Part shown: piece after piece, positions 33,352 to 42,464 of the stretch
How the letters are laid out: each line of letters starts with the position of its first letter
How positions within the stretch are numbered: position 1 is the stretch's first letter
NCBI RefSeq assembly: GCF_040459645.1
Contig: NZ_JARVHQ010000001.1
Span: 3,534,001-3,598,000 of the forward strand
DNA: 64,000 bases
Source: Bacillus cereus group sp. RP43
Lineage (GTDB): Bacteria > Bacillota > Bacilli > Bacillales > Bacillaceae_G
Direction of reading: 5' to 3'
The notes under the pieces: generated by a model
The model's database searches: none
Told to the model about the DNA's origin: nothing
The model's input: only the letters and a program-made list of their open reading frames with translations
Translations under genes and position numbers: made by a program

Positions 33352-36283
33352 CCGTTAAATGTACGTATCCTGGACGAGCCCACTTGCGATTTACCTCAAT
33401 GCCGTTTTGAGGGTGACGCTTTTTATTACGCGGGTTCGTTTTTGGCATCGGATTCTCTCCTTCTACTTCTAACACTTCCATACGCACTTTCGTTTGTTTA
33501 TATGCAGGCGTATTCGTACGTTGATCAACCGCAGGACCTGTTAAGAAATTAATTGCCGTTTCATTATCTGTCGAGTTCATCGGTAAATACAGCTCATTCG
33601 CTTTTACACGATCCGTTACAAGTGCACGTAATTTAAGTGCTCCGAATGGAGAAACAAGGCGTACTAACGAACCAGTTTTCACCCCGCGTTCCCTTGCTAA
33701 CTCTGGAGAAACTTCAACGAAAACACCTGGTACTTTCGATTGAATACCAGTTGATTTATTTGTCATGTTCCCTTCATGGAAATGCTCAAGCATACGACCG
33801 TTATTAATGTGAAGATCGTATTCTGCTGGAAATTCAGCAGGACGTACCCAATCAGCTATCGCAAAACGAGCCTTTTTGTCCGGGAAATTAAATCCATCTT
33901 TGAATAGAAGCGGCGTATTCGTTCCATCAAAACTTCCCCAGTGGAAACTGTTCCACCCTTCAAGCACTTCATAGTTTGCGTGTGCGAATAGTGGTGATAA
34001 ACTCGCCATTTCAGCAAAGATTTCACTTGGATGATTATAGTTCCAGTTCGCACCTAACTTATTGGCAATTGCTTGCACGATCCACCAGTCTGGTTTCGCA
34101 TCTCCTAATGTTGGAAGTACTTGATATAACCTTTGTACACGACGCTCTGTATTTGTAAAAGTACCTTCTTTTTCAAGAGATGGCGCTGCTGGTAATACGA
34201 CATCAGCGTATTGAGCTGTTTTAGAAAGGAACACATCTTGAACGACAAAGAATTCAAGACTTGATAACACTTCATGTACGTGATTTGCGTTAGAGTCTAC
34301 AAGAGCCATATCCTCTCCAACAAGGTACATAGCTTTCATTTTCCCTTTATCAATTGCGTGAAGCATTTCAATGTTATTAAGACCTGGTTTGTTATCAATT
34401 TTTACTCCGTAAGCTATTTCAAATTTCGCACGTTCTACATCGTCAGTAACGTGCTGATATCCTGGAAGCCAGCCTGGAAGTGTTCCCATATCACAAGCAC
34501 CTTGTACGTTATTATGACCTCGAAGCGGATATGCACCAGCACCTGGACGGCGATAGTTTCCTGTTGCAAGTAGTAAGTTTGAAATTGCAGCGGAAGTATC
34601 TGAACCACCGGTATTTTGCGTTACCCCCATTCCCCAAAGAATACACGTACCATCTGCATCACGAATCATTTCTGCCATTGTAACGAGCGTTTCTTTTGAA
34701 ATGCCTGTAATCTCTTCTGCGTATTCAAGCGTATATTCCGCGAGACTACCTTTGAAATCATCAAAGAAGTTTACATTTTCATCGATGAACTGCTGATCGT
34801 GCCAACCTTGATCAATCATATATTTCGTAACAGCCATTAACCATACTTGGTCCGTTCCTTGCTTTGGACTAACAAAGATATCTGAACGCTCTGCCATTTC
34901 AGTTTTACGAAGATCTGCAACAATTAGTTTTTGACCGTGAAGTTTATGCGCACGTTTCACACGAGTCGCTAATACCGGGTGACCTTCTGTTGGATTACAA
35001 CCGACGATAATAACAAGACCCGATTGCGCGATATCTTTAATCGTCCCTGCATCTCCGCCCATACCAATTGTACGGAACAATCCATCTGTCGCTGGTGATT
35101 GACAATAACGTGAGCAGTTATCAACGTTATTCGTTTCGAACACTTGACGCGCTAATTTTTGAATAACATAATTATCTTCATTCGTAATTTTAGAAGAAGA
35201 AATAAAGCCGATAGAGCCTTTACCGTACTCTTCTTTAATAGAGCTCAATTTATTTGCCACTACATTAAGCGCTTCTTCCCAAGTTGATTCAACGAACACT
35301 CCATTTTTACGAATTAAAGGTTTCGTAAGTCGTTTTTCAGAATTAACGAAATCCCAACCGAATTTTCCTTTTACACAAGTAGAAATTGCATTAACTGGTG
35401 CCTCAGAGGTTGGTTGTACCTTTAAAATTTTGCGCCCTTTCGTCCATACTTCAAATGAACAACCTACACCACAAAACGTACAAACTGTTTTCGTCTTCTT
35501 CGTACGAGTATCGCGCATCGCAGCTTCTACTTCTGACACAGCGAAAATACCGCTATATCCAGGTTCGACCTCTTTAATAAGATCAACCATAGGTTCCAGA
35601 ATATCCGGTTTTAACCCTGTCATAAATCCAGCCTCACCGAGCATCGATTTCTCCATTAATGCATTACAAGGACAAATTGTTACACATTGACCGCAGCTTA
35701 CACATGAAGAATCGTTAATATCTACTCCTTCATCCCAAATAACACGAGGACGCTCTGCCTCCCAATCAATAGATAACGTTTCATTTACTTGTAAGTTTTG
35801 ACACACTTCTACACATTGACCACACGCGATACATTGATTCGGGTCATAGCGATAAAATGGATGAGACATATCAACTTCGCTTGCATCAACTTTTGGCTCG
35901 TAAGGATATTTTTGATGCTCAATTTCCATTAATTCTGCCGTATTATGCAATTTACAATTCCCGTTATTGTTGTCACATACCGTACAGTAAAGTAAATGAT
36001 TTTCTAGTAAACGGTCCATCGCCTCATGTTGTGCTGCCTTCGCACTAATAGAGGACAACTCGATACTCATACCGTCCGTCACTACTGTAGAACACGATCG
36101 CACTAGCTTTCCATTCACTTCTACAATACAAGTATCACACGTTTGAATAGGATCCACTTCCGGCACGTAACAAATTTGTGGATGTTCAATTTCGTTCTCA
36201 TTAATAATGCCCAGTATAGTTGAACCAGGCTCAGCATTATACTCTTTGCCGTCAATTGTAATATGAACCATGCTGTCATTCAT
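33335..36283 (-). CDS. fdhF: formate dehydrogenase alpha subunit (Cys-type)
   Basis: 982-aa molybdopterin oxidoreductase that oxidises formate. The start at 36281-36283 follows GGGGGAG. The N-terminal [2Fe-2S] domain has Cys38, 49, 52 and 64, followed by the CTVCDNNNGNCKLH region. Two [4Fe-4S] motifs follow (CIACGQCVEVC and CVSCGQCVTICPC), then the catalytic-domain cluster (CTFCGVGCSFEVW). The molybdenum ligand position reads NCSRYCQSPATDGL, so Cys replaces Sec and Gln follows where His is usual. The C-terminal MopB-binding domain (PSLEKEGTFTNTERRVQ, LHINNGRMLEHFHEGNMT) is complete. The last three codons and stop (33335-33346) come from the inserted bcr1-like element. The family is the soluble YrhE/YjgC type of Bacillus. 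Confidence 0.95.
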   Translation of the reverse strand: MNDSMVHITIDGKEYNAEPGSTILGIINENEIEHPQICYVPEVDPIQTCDTCIVEVNGKLVRSCSTVVTDGMSIELSSISAKAAQHEAMDRLLENHLLYCTVCDNNNGNCKLHNTAELMEIEHQKYPYEPKVDASEVDMSHPFYRYDPNQCIACGQCVEVCQNLQVNETLSIDWEAERPRVIWDEGVDINDSSCVSCGQCVTICPCNALMEKSMLGEAGFMTGLKPDILEPMVDLIKEVEPGYSGIFAVSEVEAAMRDTRTKKTKTVCTFCGVGCSFEVWTKGRKILKVQPTSEAPVNAISTCVKGKFGWDFVNSEKRLTKPLIRKNGVFVESTWEEALNVVANKLSSIKEEYGKGSIGFISSSKITNEDNYVIQKLARQVFETNNVDNCSRYCQSPATDGLFRTIGMGGDAGTIKDIAQSGLVIIVGCNPTEGHPVLATRVKRAHKLHGQKLIVADLRKTEMAERSDIFVSPKQGTDQVWLMAVTKYMIDQGWHDQQFIDENVNFFDDFKGSLAEYTLEYAEEITGISKETLVTMAEMIRDADGTCILWGMGVTQNTGGSDTSAAISNLLLATGNYRRPGAGAYPLRGHNNVQGACDMGTLPGWLPGYQHVTDDVERAKFEIAYGVKIDNKPGLNNIEMLHAIDKGKMKAMYLVGEDMALVDSNANHVHEVLSSLEFFVVQDVFLSKTAQYADVVLPAAPSLEKEGTFTNTERRVQRLYQVLPTLGDAKPDWWIVQAIANKLGANWNYNHPSEIFAEMASLSPLFAHANYEVLEGWNSFHWGSFDGTNTPLLFKDGFNFPDKKARFAIADWVRPAEFPAEYDLHINNGRMLEHFHEGNMTNKSTGIQSKVPGVFVEVSPELARERGVKTGSLVRLVSPFGALKLRALVTDRVKANELYLPMNSTDNETAINFLTGPAVDQRTNTPAYKQTKVRMEVLEVEGENPMPKTNPRNKKRHPQNGIEVNRKWARPGYVHLTDKVKL

Positions 36284-36304
36284 GGTTACTCCCCCTTTTT
36301 GAGA

Positions 36305-36370
36305 ATAAAAAAAACTCCACCACGAAAATATACGCACCACATTTTTGGCACGTTATCATCATGGTGGAGT
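36305..36370 (-). promoter_or_regulatory. terminator-like leader hairpin of fdhF (putative attenuator)
   Basis: Read leftwards: ACTCCACCA (36370-36362), an inner wobble-containing stem ACGTGCC/GGTGCGT, then TGGTGGAGT (36322-36314) and a run of seven T, all just upstream of the fdhF ribosome binding site. It has the form of an intrinsic terminator inside the leader. A small hairpin TAGCA/TGCTA lies just before it. No known riboswitch class is recognised. Confidence 0.65.
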
Positions 36371-36511
36371 AGTTTATTAGCACATCTTGCTAAAATACCA
36401 GTCCATTTATTCATAAATAAAATGATAGATTCATAACAGGTCATATCACGATTCCATCTTTAACACTGTAATTATAGCGTTAAATCCAAAAATACACAAT
36501 ATCAAAATGAT

Positions 36512-36546
36512 AAAAAGGTCACAGCACATAATGCTCTGACCTTTTT
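36512..36546 (-). terminator. terminator of the TerC-family gene
   Basis: Arms AAAAAGGTC (36512-36520) and GACCTTTTT (36538-36546) with inner AGCA/TGCT pairing, immediately past the stop of the leftward gene at 36548. Confidence 0.85.
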
Positions 36547-36547
36547 A

Positions 36548-37324
36548 CTACCTTTCAGGATTATTCTGAGATGACTTACTTCCCGGTGCAAACCAACCAA
36601 TTAGTGCAATAGCAACTAATACTCCGTAGAAGATTAAAGTCCAAGTTGTACTGTGCGGGAAATCATGGTCTAAAATACCAATATCCTCGTGGGCAAGTGT
36701 AATTACAGCAAGTTTGACGCCGACCCAAGCAACAATTGCATATGCTGTTGTTTCCAGTGCCGGACGTTTCTCAAGTAATTGTACAAACCAAGTTGCTGCA
36801 AATTTAATTAAAATAAGTCCGGCGATCCCTCCAAGAAGTACAACTATGAACTGTCCTCCATCCATACCACCGAAATCTTCTAGCGGTGAATCTGGAAGAC
36901 CGAGGGCAAGAGCGACCGCAGCTAATATTGAATCAATTGCGAAAGCAAGGTCAGCTAATGCAATCTTTCCTACTGTGAACCAGTAGCTTTTACCTGCCGC
37001 TTCCTTTTCATTTTCCTCGCGAATATTTTGATTGTTTTTTCCAAATTGTGCCTGAATGACATGCTTTAATCCTAAGTAAAGAAGATAAGCTGCTCCTATC
37101 GCCTGTATTTGCCAAACATTTGCAATAAATGAAATGGCAAATAGGGCTGCGAATCGAAAAACAAAGGCCATAATGATTCCGTAATTTATAGCTCTTTTTT
37201 TCTCTTCTTCAGGTAAATGCTTGGCTATAACTGCTAGTACAAGGGCATTATCAGCCGATAACAATCCTTCTAATCCGATTAAAATTAGTAATGCCCAGGC
37301 ATATTCTAGCCATATTGAATCCAT
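36548..37324 (-). CDS. TerC/YjbE-family integral membrane protein
   Basis: 258-aa membrane protein of the TerC family (about seven helices). Signatures: LLSADNALVLAVIAKHLP near residue 22-40, with the conserved Asp in a membrane helix, a second acidic helix ALADLAFAIDSILAAVAL near 120-138, and FGGMDGGQFIVVLLGGIAGLILIKFAA. Family members of this type have been linked to manganese export during or alongside secretion in Bacillus. The short His/Asp-rich loop (HEDIGILDHDFPHS) near the C-terminus could bind metal. AAGGAGAG precedes the ATG. No yybP-ykoY-type leader is recognisable upstream. Monocistronic. Confidence 0.88.
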   Translation of the reverse strand: MDSIWLEYAWALLILIGLEGLLSADNALVLAVIAKHLPEEEKKRAINYGIIMAFVFRFAALFAISFIANVWQIQAIGAAYLLYLGLKHVIQAQFGKNNQNIREENEKEAAGKSYWFTVGKIALADLAFAIDSILAAVALALGLPDSPLEDFGGMDGGQFIVVLLGGIAGLILIKFAATWFVQLLEKRPALETTAYAIVAWVGVKLAVITLAHEDIGILDHDFPHSTTWTLIFYGVLVAIALIGWFAPGSKSSQNNPER

Positions 37325-37493
37325 CCGCTTCTCTCCTTTCTAAAACTAAAATCAGATAAGGTCTTTGCTCAATAGAATTTCCTATTAAGCGAAATTAAAT
37401 GCTAAAACTTATGGATAAAACATTTGAACGGTTACTTTGCTGTCCTCTATTTGTTATAATTTCAACAAAAAACAAATCTAGATTGTGGTTTTC

Positions 37494-40229
37494 TTAGAAA
37501 AGGTGACGCGACATTGTGCTTAAAAACTTGATGAATTCATCTTCACTTACAGGTTTACTGTAGTAATAGCCCTGAATTAGATAACATGCATTACGTTGTA
37601 ACACTGTTAATTGTTCCTTCGTTTCCACCCCTTCTGCGATCACTTTCATGTTTAAAGTATGCGCTAGTGAAATAATGGTATGAATAATTTCATTTCCATC
37701 AGTAGAATTTCCGATCCTATTAACAAATTCTCTTGGAATTTTTAAGGTATCAATTGGATACAAAGGGAGATATGCTAATGAAGAATACCCTGTGCCAAAA
37801 TCGTCAATTGATAAATGTACACCATATGATTTTAATGCTTTTAACTTCGATAAGGTTTCTTTTTCATCTACCATTGCTATTCTCTCTGTTAATTCTAAAT
37901 CAATCGAACTAGCAGGTACCCCTACTTCTTCTATAGTAGATATGATTGCTTGAACAAAATCTTTCTGTTCAAACTCTATAGCTGATAAATTTATCCCCAT
38001 TTTTAGATTTGCATAGCCTGCAGAATGCCACTTTTTCAGTTGTCGACACGCTTCCTGTAACGTCCATTTCCCAATTGGAATAATTTGCGACGTTTCTTCC
38101 GCGATAGGTATAAAGTCAAAAGGAGAAATAAGTCCCAGTTCTGGATGTTGCCAACGAATTAAAGCCTCTGCACCAATAACCATACCAGTCTTACTGTCAA
38201 CTTGTGGTTGATATAATAAAAACAACTCATTATTTTCTAATGCCTTCGGTAAATCCTGTTCTAATCGTAATCGTCTTGTTATTTTTTTTGATAATGTCTC
38301 GTCATACATGCAAACAGCATTATTACCTTTTTCCTTTGCACTATACATAGCAATATCAGCATGTTGTAAAAGTGTAGTAGTATTTATTCCTCCAAACGGA
38401 TACACCGCTATTCCTATACTAAGAGATAAATAAAAACTATGTTGATTAACTACAAATGCTTCTTCAGTTATACGAAATAGAGTTTCACACAAATCCAATA
38501 GCTGTTGCTCTGTATGGTTATGGACTATGATTGCAAACTCATCTCCCCCTATTCTCGCTAGAGGAATAGCCGGTAACAGACATGTCCTAAAACGCTTAGC
38601 AACTTCTTTTAAAACACTGTCACCAATTGAATGTCCCAGTGTATCATTAATAGTCTTAAAACGATTTAAATCTATATACAAGAGTCCAAATTCATCCTGC
38701 GTTTTTCGTGCACGCTCAATGGATTTTTCTAATTCTTGTTGGAAGAATATTCGATTTCCAATCTCCGTCACTGTATCATGGAATGCTAGATAGTTTATCT
38801 CATCTTGTTGTCTCTTCATTCTCGTAATGTCTTTTACCATTACATAACTCCCAAAAGTTTGTCCTTCTATCATAATAGGAACAATGGTGACGTACCAAAA
38901 ATGAATGTCCTTCTCATTATTATTTTGCACACGTAATTGTAACGAAGCCGAACTGCATCGTTTCCCTTCCTGTAGAGCTGCTTCCAATTCAAATCTATCT
39001 TCGTCTAAAAAAATCGAGAAGCACTCTTTACCTATTAATTCATCACTGTTTTTTCCTAATAACATACTTCCAGCCTGGTTTATATTTAACACAGTACCAT
39101 TTGAATTAATCGTTAAAATAGGATCTGGATGATACTCATATAATGACTTAAATCTCTCTTGATTTTTGACCAAGTCATTGGATTTTTTTATTAAATCTTC
39201 TGTTCTTTGAGATACTTTTTGTTCTAATTGATTATTAAACACTTTTAACATCTCAGTTAAATCTCTGTTTTGCATTCGTACGATAGTATGACGAATCAGC
39301 ACAAATACAAATGCAATACAATTTCCAGTAATAAGTGTAGCCGAGGAAGTTTGCTCTTTAAGAGTAAAACCAATTAAGACTGCAACTGCAAGATAAGGAA
39401 ATATGACAAGAAGTTTCTTTCCGAATGTCGGATCAATAATAAAATAATTTCTTCTAGAAGAAGCATTCTTCGGTATAGCAGCAGCAATAGCAATTAATAA
39501 TAGGAAAACTCTATACAAACACCTTAATAATATAAGTGAACGATCTGACAAATCATCTTGTAAGTAAAAATACAAGTAGTCCGTAATAGCCAATCCAGTT
39601 AATACGAGAATAAAAATAAATAATTTACTTTTCGCATTAAAAATAGCTGGTCGAAAGATCAGGCTAATTCCTAGTAAAAGAAGCAATAAATCTATAATCG
39701 GAAAAATAAATGAAAGAAAAACATCTCCAATTGATAAGAATAAGATATTTGCAGAAGGTTTATTAAATAGGTACCACTCTAATGTAAAAATAGCAGTAAC
39801 AACAATACATAAATCACAAAGTAAATACGCCTTTTCCCACTTGTTACATTCCATAATGATTTTATAAAAGAATGCAAAGAGAAAGAAGAATAAGAAAAAC
39901 AACAAAAACACATCAGAGATATTAAAATTTTGTATTGGTAATTCTACATTAAGTACTTGAAAAGCGGATATGAAATTCCCTATCAAGAAACACCCTATTG
40001 CAATAGTAATGCAAACCCAGAATACTCCTAACTTAACTTTTCTGGATAATATAGAATAAAGTAATGAGATAAATACAGTAGTTTCAACAACTAAGGATGA
40101 TAGTCGGATATTAAAATCTGATACGAAATAATGATTCGGAAAAACAAATAAAAATATATAGCAAAAGCTTATATAGAATATTAGAGCTATTGTTAATAAG
40201 ATAAATTGCAAATGTGAATGTTTAAGCAA
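37494..40229 (-). CDS. membrane PAS-GGDEF-EAL cyclic-di-GMP enzyme
   Basis: About 911-aa signalling protein. The N-terminal region (to about residue 325) has some ten membrane helices; a coiled coil (QLEQKVSQRTEDLIKKSNDL) leads into a PAS domain (about 350-470). The GGDEF domain follows with an intact RIGGDEFAI motif, and an EAL domain with an intact EALIRWQHPELG motif plus DDFGTGYSSLAYLPLYPIDTLKI. Both catalytic signatures look intact, so the direction of activity is not predictable. The start is most likely the TTG at 40227-40229, since the GTG at 40238 overlaps the AAGAAGGTG site. It stands alone, near but not in the motility genes, and may link c-di-GMP to motility or biofilm. Confidence 0.93.
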   Translation of the reverse strand: MLKHSHLQFILLTIALIFYISFCYIFLFVFPNHYFVSDFNIRLSSLVVETTVFISLLYSILSRKVKLGVFWVCITIAIGCFLIGNFISAFQVLNVELPIQNFNISDVFLLFFLFFFLFAFFYKIIMECNKWEKAYLLCDLCIVVTAIFTLEWYLFNKPSANILFLSIGDVFLSFIFPIIDLLLLLLGISLIFRPAIFNAKSKLFIFILVLTGLAITDYLYFYLQDDLSDRSLILLRCLYRVFLLLIAIAAAIPKNASSRRNYFIIDPTFGKKLLVIFPYLAVAVLIGFTLKEQTSSATLITGNCIAFVFVLIRHTIVRMQNRDLTEMLKVFNNQLEQKVSQRTEDLIKKSNDLVKNQERFKSLYEYHPDPILTINSNGTVLNINQAGSMLLGKNSDELIGKECFSIFLDEDRFELEAALQEGKRCSSASLQLRVQNNNEKDIHFWYVTIVPIMIEGQTFGSYVMVKDITRMKRQQDEINYLAFHDTVTEIGNRIFFQQELEKSIERARKTQDEFGLLYIDLNRFKTINDTLGHSIGDSVLKEVAKRFRTCLLPAIPLARIGGDEFAIIVHNHTEQQLLDLCETLFRITEEAFVVNQHSFYLSLSIGIAVYPFGGINTTTLLQHADIAMYSAKEKGNNAVCMYDETLSKKITRRLRLEQDLPKALENNELFLLYQPQVDSKTGMVIGAEALIRWQHPELGLISPFDFIPIAEETSQIIPIGKWTLQEACRQLKKWHSAGYANLKMGINLSAIEFEQKDFVQAIISTIEEVGVPASSIDLELTERIAMVDEKETLSKLKALKSYGVHLSIDDFGTGYSSLAYLPLYPIDTLKIPREFVNRIGNSTDGNEIIHTIISLAHTLNMKVIAEGVETKEQLTVLQRNACYLIQGYYYSKPVSEDEFIKFLSTMSRHLF

Positions 40230-40343
40230 TATATTCACCTTCTTAAGTCTTTCATCATTTTTAAAAAATTTGTTTCTAATTATTATTCATATTATGACCA
40301 TTTCAAAAGATTTCTTTCAAAATAAAGCACCCTTATATTACAC

Positions 40344-40393
40344 CTGCAGATATTTAAAAATTTCATAACAGGAATTACAAAAAATATCTGCAG
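40344..40393. repeat. 12-bp perfect inverted repeat, 26-bp spacing
   Basis: CTGCAGATATTT (40344-40355) and AAATATCTGCAG (40382-40393). The arms are not followed by a T-run and no gene ends here, so a simple terminator is unlikely. It lies about 115-165 bp upstream of the GGDEF-EAL start. Confidence 0.7.
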
Positions 40394-40458
40394 CTATGTC
40401 CTTAACAATATCAATTATTGTTATACGAACTATTTATGTAACAAGTAGATTTAATAGC

Positions 40459-40494
40459 TAATTAGTTCAAAGAATGTTTTCTTTGAACTAATTA
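40459..40494. repeat. 16-bp perfect inverted repeat, 4-nt loop
   Basis: TAATTAGTTCAAAGAA (40459-40474) and TTCTTTGAACTAATTA (40479-40494) around TGTT. A long, GC-poor stem without a T-tract; possible operator, RNA hairpin or remnant of a small mobile element. Confidence 0.7.
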
Positions 40495-40716
40495 TATACT
40501 GCCCATCTGAATCATAAAGCTTAACGATCTTCAAGTTAAAATTTCACGTAAACATAATGAATGTAGATGTATGTCTCTATCTATTTTTTGTGATGTTAAA
40601 CAAAGAAAAAAATCCTAAACTATTTAGACATGAAAGTACCTACAACATTTCTAATAGTAACTATTTATCGTTTTTTGTTCATAACTTTCTATAGTATTCA
40701 TTAAGGATGCTAATTA

Positions 40717-40751
40717 AAACACCGACTTATTTATAATCATTAATAAGTCGG
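40717..40751 (-). terminator. terminator of the SLH amidase gene
   Basis: Arms CCGACTTATT (40722-40731) and AATAAGTCGG (40742-40751) with a 10-nt loop; read leftwards it is followed by TGTTTTAATT. It lies about 105 bp past the amidase stop. Confidence 0.7.
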
Positions 40752-40856
40752 CACCAGTATACACTATAAAACTAAAACACATTACAAATAACAAAACTAT
40801 ACTTTAGCAATTTATAAATTTCATATTCCTAGAATTACTAAACTTTCTTTTACCTA

Positions 40857-42089
40857 TTACAATCTATATTCAGATACATTATTTCCTTTCCATTCATAAT
40901 AATCTAAAATCCCTTCATAAATGGCTTCTGCTGCAATCTGTCTGCCATTTGCCGTAGATAGTTTACTGTAATCGATACCATTATCTATAAAAGCCAGTTC
41001 CGTTAACACAGCTGGCATGTCGTTTTCTCTTATAACATGAAGATCTCCATGTTTAACGCCTCTATCACGTGTTTGAAGAGCCTCTACTAAACGTGTTTGA
41101 ATTTTTTCCGCTAACACACGACTTTCTTCCACATGAGGATTTGTTTTTTCGGATTCAGAAGATTTATAGTAGTACGTTTCTGTCCCTTTTGCATTACCAT
41201 TAAAAGCATTTGCATGAATGCTTATAAAGATATCCCCCTCATTTTGCTTAGCAAATTTAACACGTTCCTGTAAAGAGCTTTTTTGGTCATGTCCAGGTCT
41301 AGTATCAGATTCACGAGTTAGTAAAACTGTAAATGGTGTATGTTTTTCAAGCAATTGTTGTAGGCGTAAGGAAGTGTCTAATACGATTTTACTTTCAGGC
41401 AATCCTTTTGTGGGCTTTCCGGGATCTGCACCACCATGTCCAGGATCAATAATGATTGTTTTACTTTCTAAAGGGTTTTTCGGACTGTATTGAAGGGTAT
41501 CTGTTTTGGCAGTAAGTTGTGCGGCCTCTGCACGTGTTATGAATTTATTTGGTTGCCAACCATTATCAGTACCAACAGAAATCTTTAAATCAATTAAAAT
41601 ATTGGCAAATTTTCCACCCCAATGTCCTTTTAAATCATCAAAGTTACTTTGCCCATTACTATTTGTTCTATCTTGTAACTTATATGCATTTACTAACATT
41701 GTTGCCATTGCAGCACGAGTAACTTTTCCAGAAGGATTAAATATTCCATTTCCTTCACCTTTAATTATTCCTGCTTTTTCAGCAGCAGCAATATAAGGGG
41801 TTGCCCAATGATTTTGAGAATCTGTAAAAGAAGGTTTTGCATTTGTATCAACTTGTATACCTAGAACTTTTGTCATAATGGTTGCTGCAGAAGCCCTATC
41901 TAATGTATCACTTGAACCAAAAGTTCCATCTGGATAACCACTCAATACTTTTTTATCAACTAAATAATTAACTGATTTGTCAGCCCATGCAGGAACATCT
42001 GGGAATTTATGAGTATTTGCAAATGCACTAGATGAATAGGATAGTAGACTTCCAGCAAGAATTCCTGTAGCAATTAATTTGTATTTCAA
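40857..42089 (-). CDS. SLH-domain N-acetylmuramoyl-L-alanine amidase
   Basis: 410-aa exported cell-wall hydrolase. The signal peptide is about residues 1-24 (ending AFA). Three S-layer homology motifs (about 28-200; FPDVPAWADKSVNYLVDKKVLSGYPDGTFG, then two similar repeats) bind pyruvylated secondary wall polymer. An Amidase_3 domain (about 210-395) has zinc ligands in DPGHGGADPG and SIHAN and the catalytic Glu in LTELAFIDN. The start is TTG (42087-42089), seven bases after AGAGGTG. It stands alone with its own promoter (42305-42334), beside mogR. A role in cell separation or turnover is inferred from the domains. Confidence 0.93.
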   Translation of the reverse strand: MKYKLIATGILAGSLLSYSSSAFANTHKFPDVPAWADKSVNYLVDKKVLSGYPDGTFGSSDTLDRASAATIMTKVLGIQVDTNAKPSFTDSQNHWATPYIAAAEKAGIIKGEGNGIFNPSGKVTRAAMATMLVNAYKLQDRTNSNGQSNFDDLKGHWGGKFANILIDLKISVGTDNGWQPNKFITRAEAAQLTAKTDTLQYSPKNPLESKTIIIDPGHGGADPGKPTKGLPESKIVLDTSLRLQQLLEKHTPFTVLLTRESDTRPGHDQKSSLQERVKFAKQNEGDIFISIHANAFNGNAKGTETYYYKSSESEKTNPHVEESRVLAEKIQTRLVEALQTRDRGVKHGDLHVIRENDMPAVLTELAFIDNGIDYSKLSTANGRQIAAEAIYEGILDYYEWKGNNVSEYRL

Positions 42090-42304
42090 AATGTAACACC
42101 TCTAAAAAATTATTACAACTTGGTAAATATATCATTTATAGTTAATCTTTAAATAATACGACTTAGAATAAAGAATAGATCAAATCCGCATTATCCCTAT
42201 ATTAAATATAATAAATACAAATCGAACTATTATTCCGAAAAGAATCCTGAGACATACACTTATAGATAGAGACTATTAAATATATTAACCAACGTCGTGT
42301 AACC

Positions 42305-42334
42305 AGTATAGTTACTTATATGTACGAGTGTCAA
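42305..42334 (-). promoter_or_regulatory. sigma-A promoter of the SLH amidase gene
   Basis: Read leftwards: TTGACA (42334-42329), 18-bp spacer, TATACT (42310-42305). This gives a 5' leader of about 210 nt before the TTG start at 42089. Confidence 0.7.
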
Positions 42335-42383
42335 TTAAAAAAACCTTACATTTTTGTAAGATAACCATGTTAATTATGTAGTA

Positions 42384-42413
42384 AGTAATTATTATATAAT
42401 GTGAATAATTACT
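42384..42413. repeat. 10-bp inverted repeat upstream of amidase promoter
   Basis: AGTAATTATT (42384-42393) and AATAATTACT (42404-42413), 10-nt spacer, about 50 bp upstream of the -35 box. A candidate operator; no regulator is assigned. Confidence 0.45.
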
Positions 42414-42464
42414 CAGTATAATAAAATAGTAATCTTATATTTTAAACAAATATTGATTATTTTG

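Larger units (their letters stand above)
40230..40856. other. long AT-rich intergenic region with two perfect inverted repeats
   Basis: 627 bp between the start of the GGDEF-EAL gene and the end of the amidase gene. No open reading frame with a ribosome binding site was found. It holds a 12-bp perfect inverted repeat (40344-40393), a 16-bp perfect palindrome-like repeat (40459-40494) and the amidase terminator (40717-40751). The promoter of the GGDEF-EAL gene should lie near 40240-40330. Confidence 0.6.

Noticed and set aside
36284..36420. Molybdenum cofactor (Moco) riboswitch before fdhF
   Set aside because: The position is right and a terminator is present, but I cannot match the conserved Moco aptamer sequence.
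37325..37493. yybP-ykoY manganese riboswitch before the TerC-family gene
   Set aside because: Expected from the family, but the GGGGAGUA-type signature is not present in this 169-bp gap.
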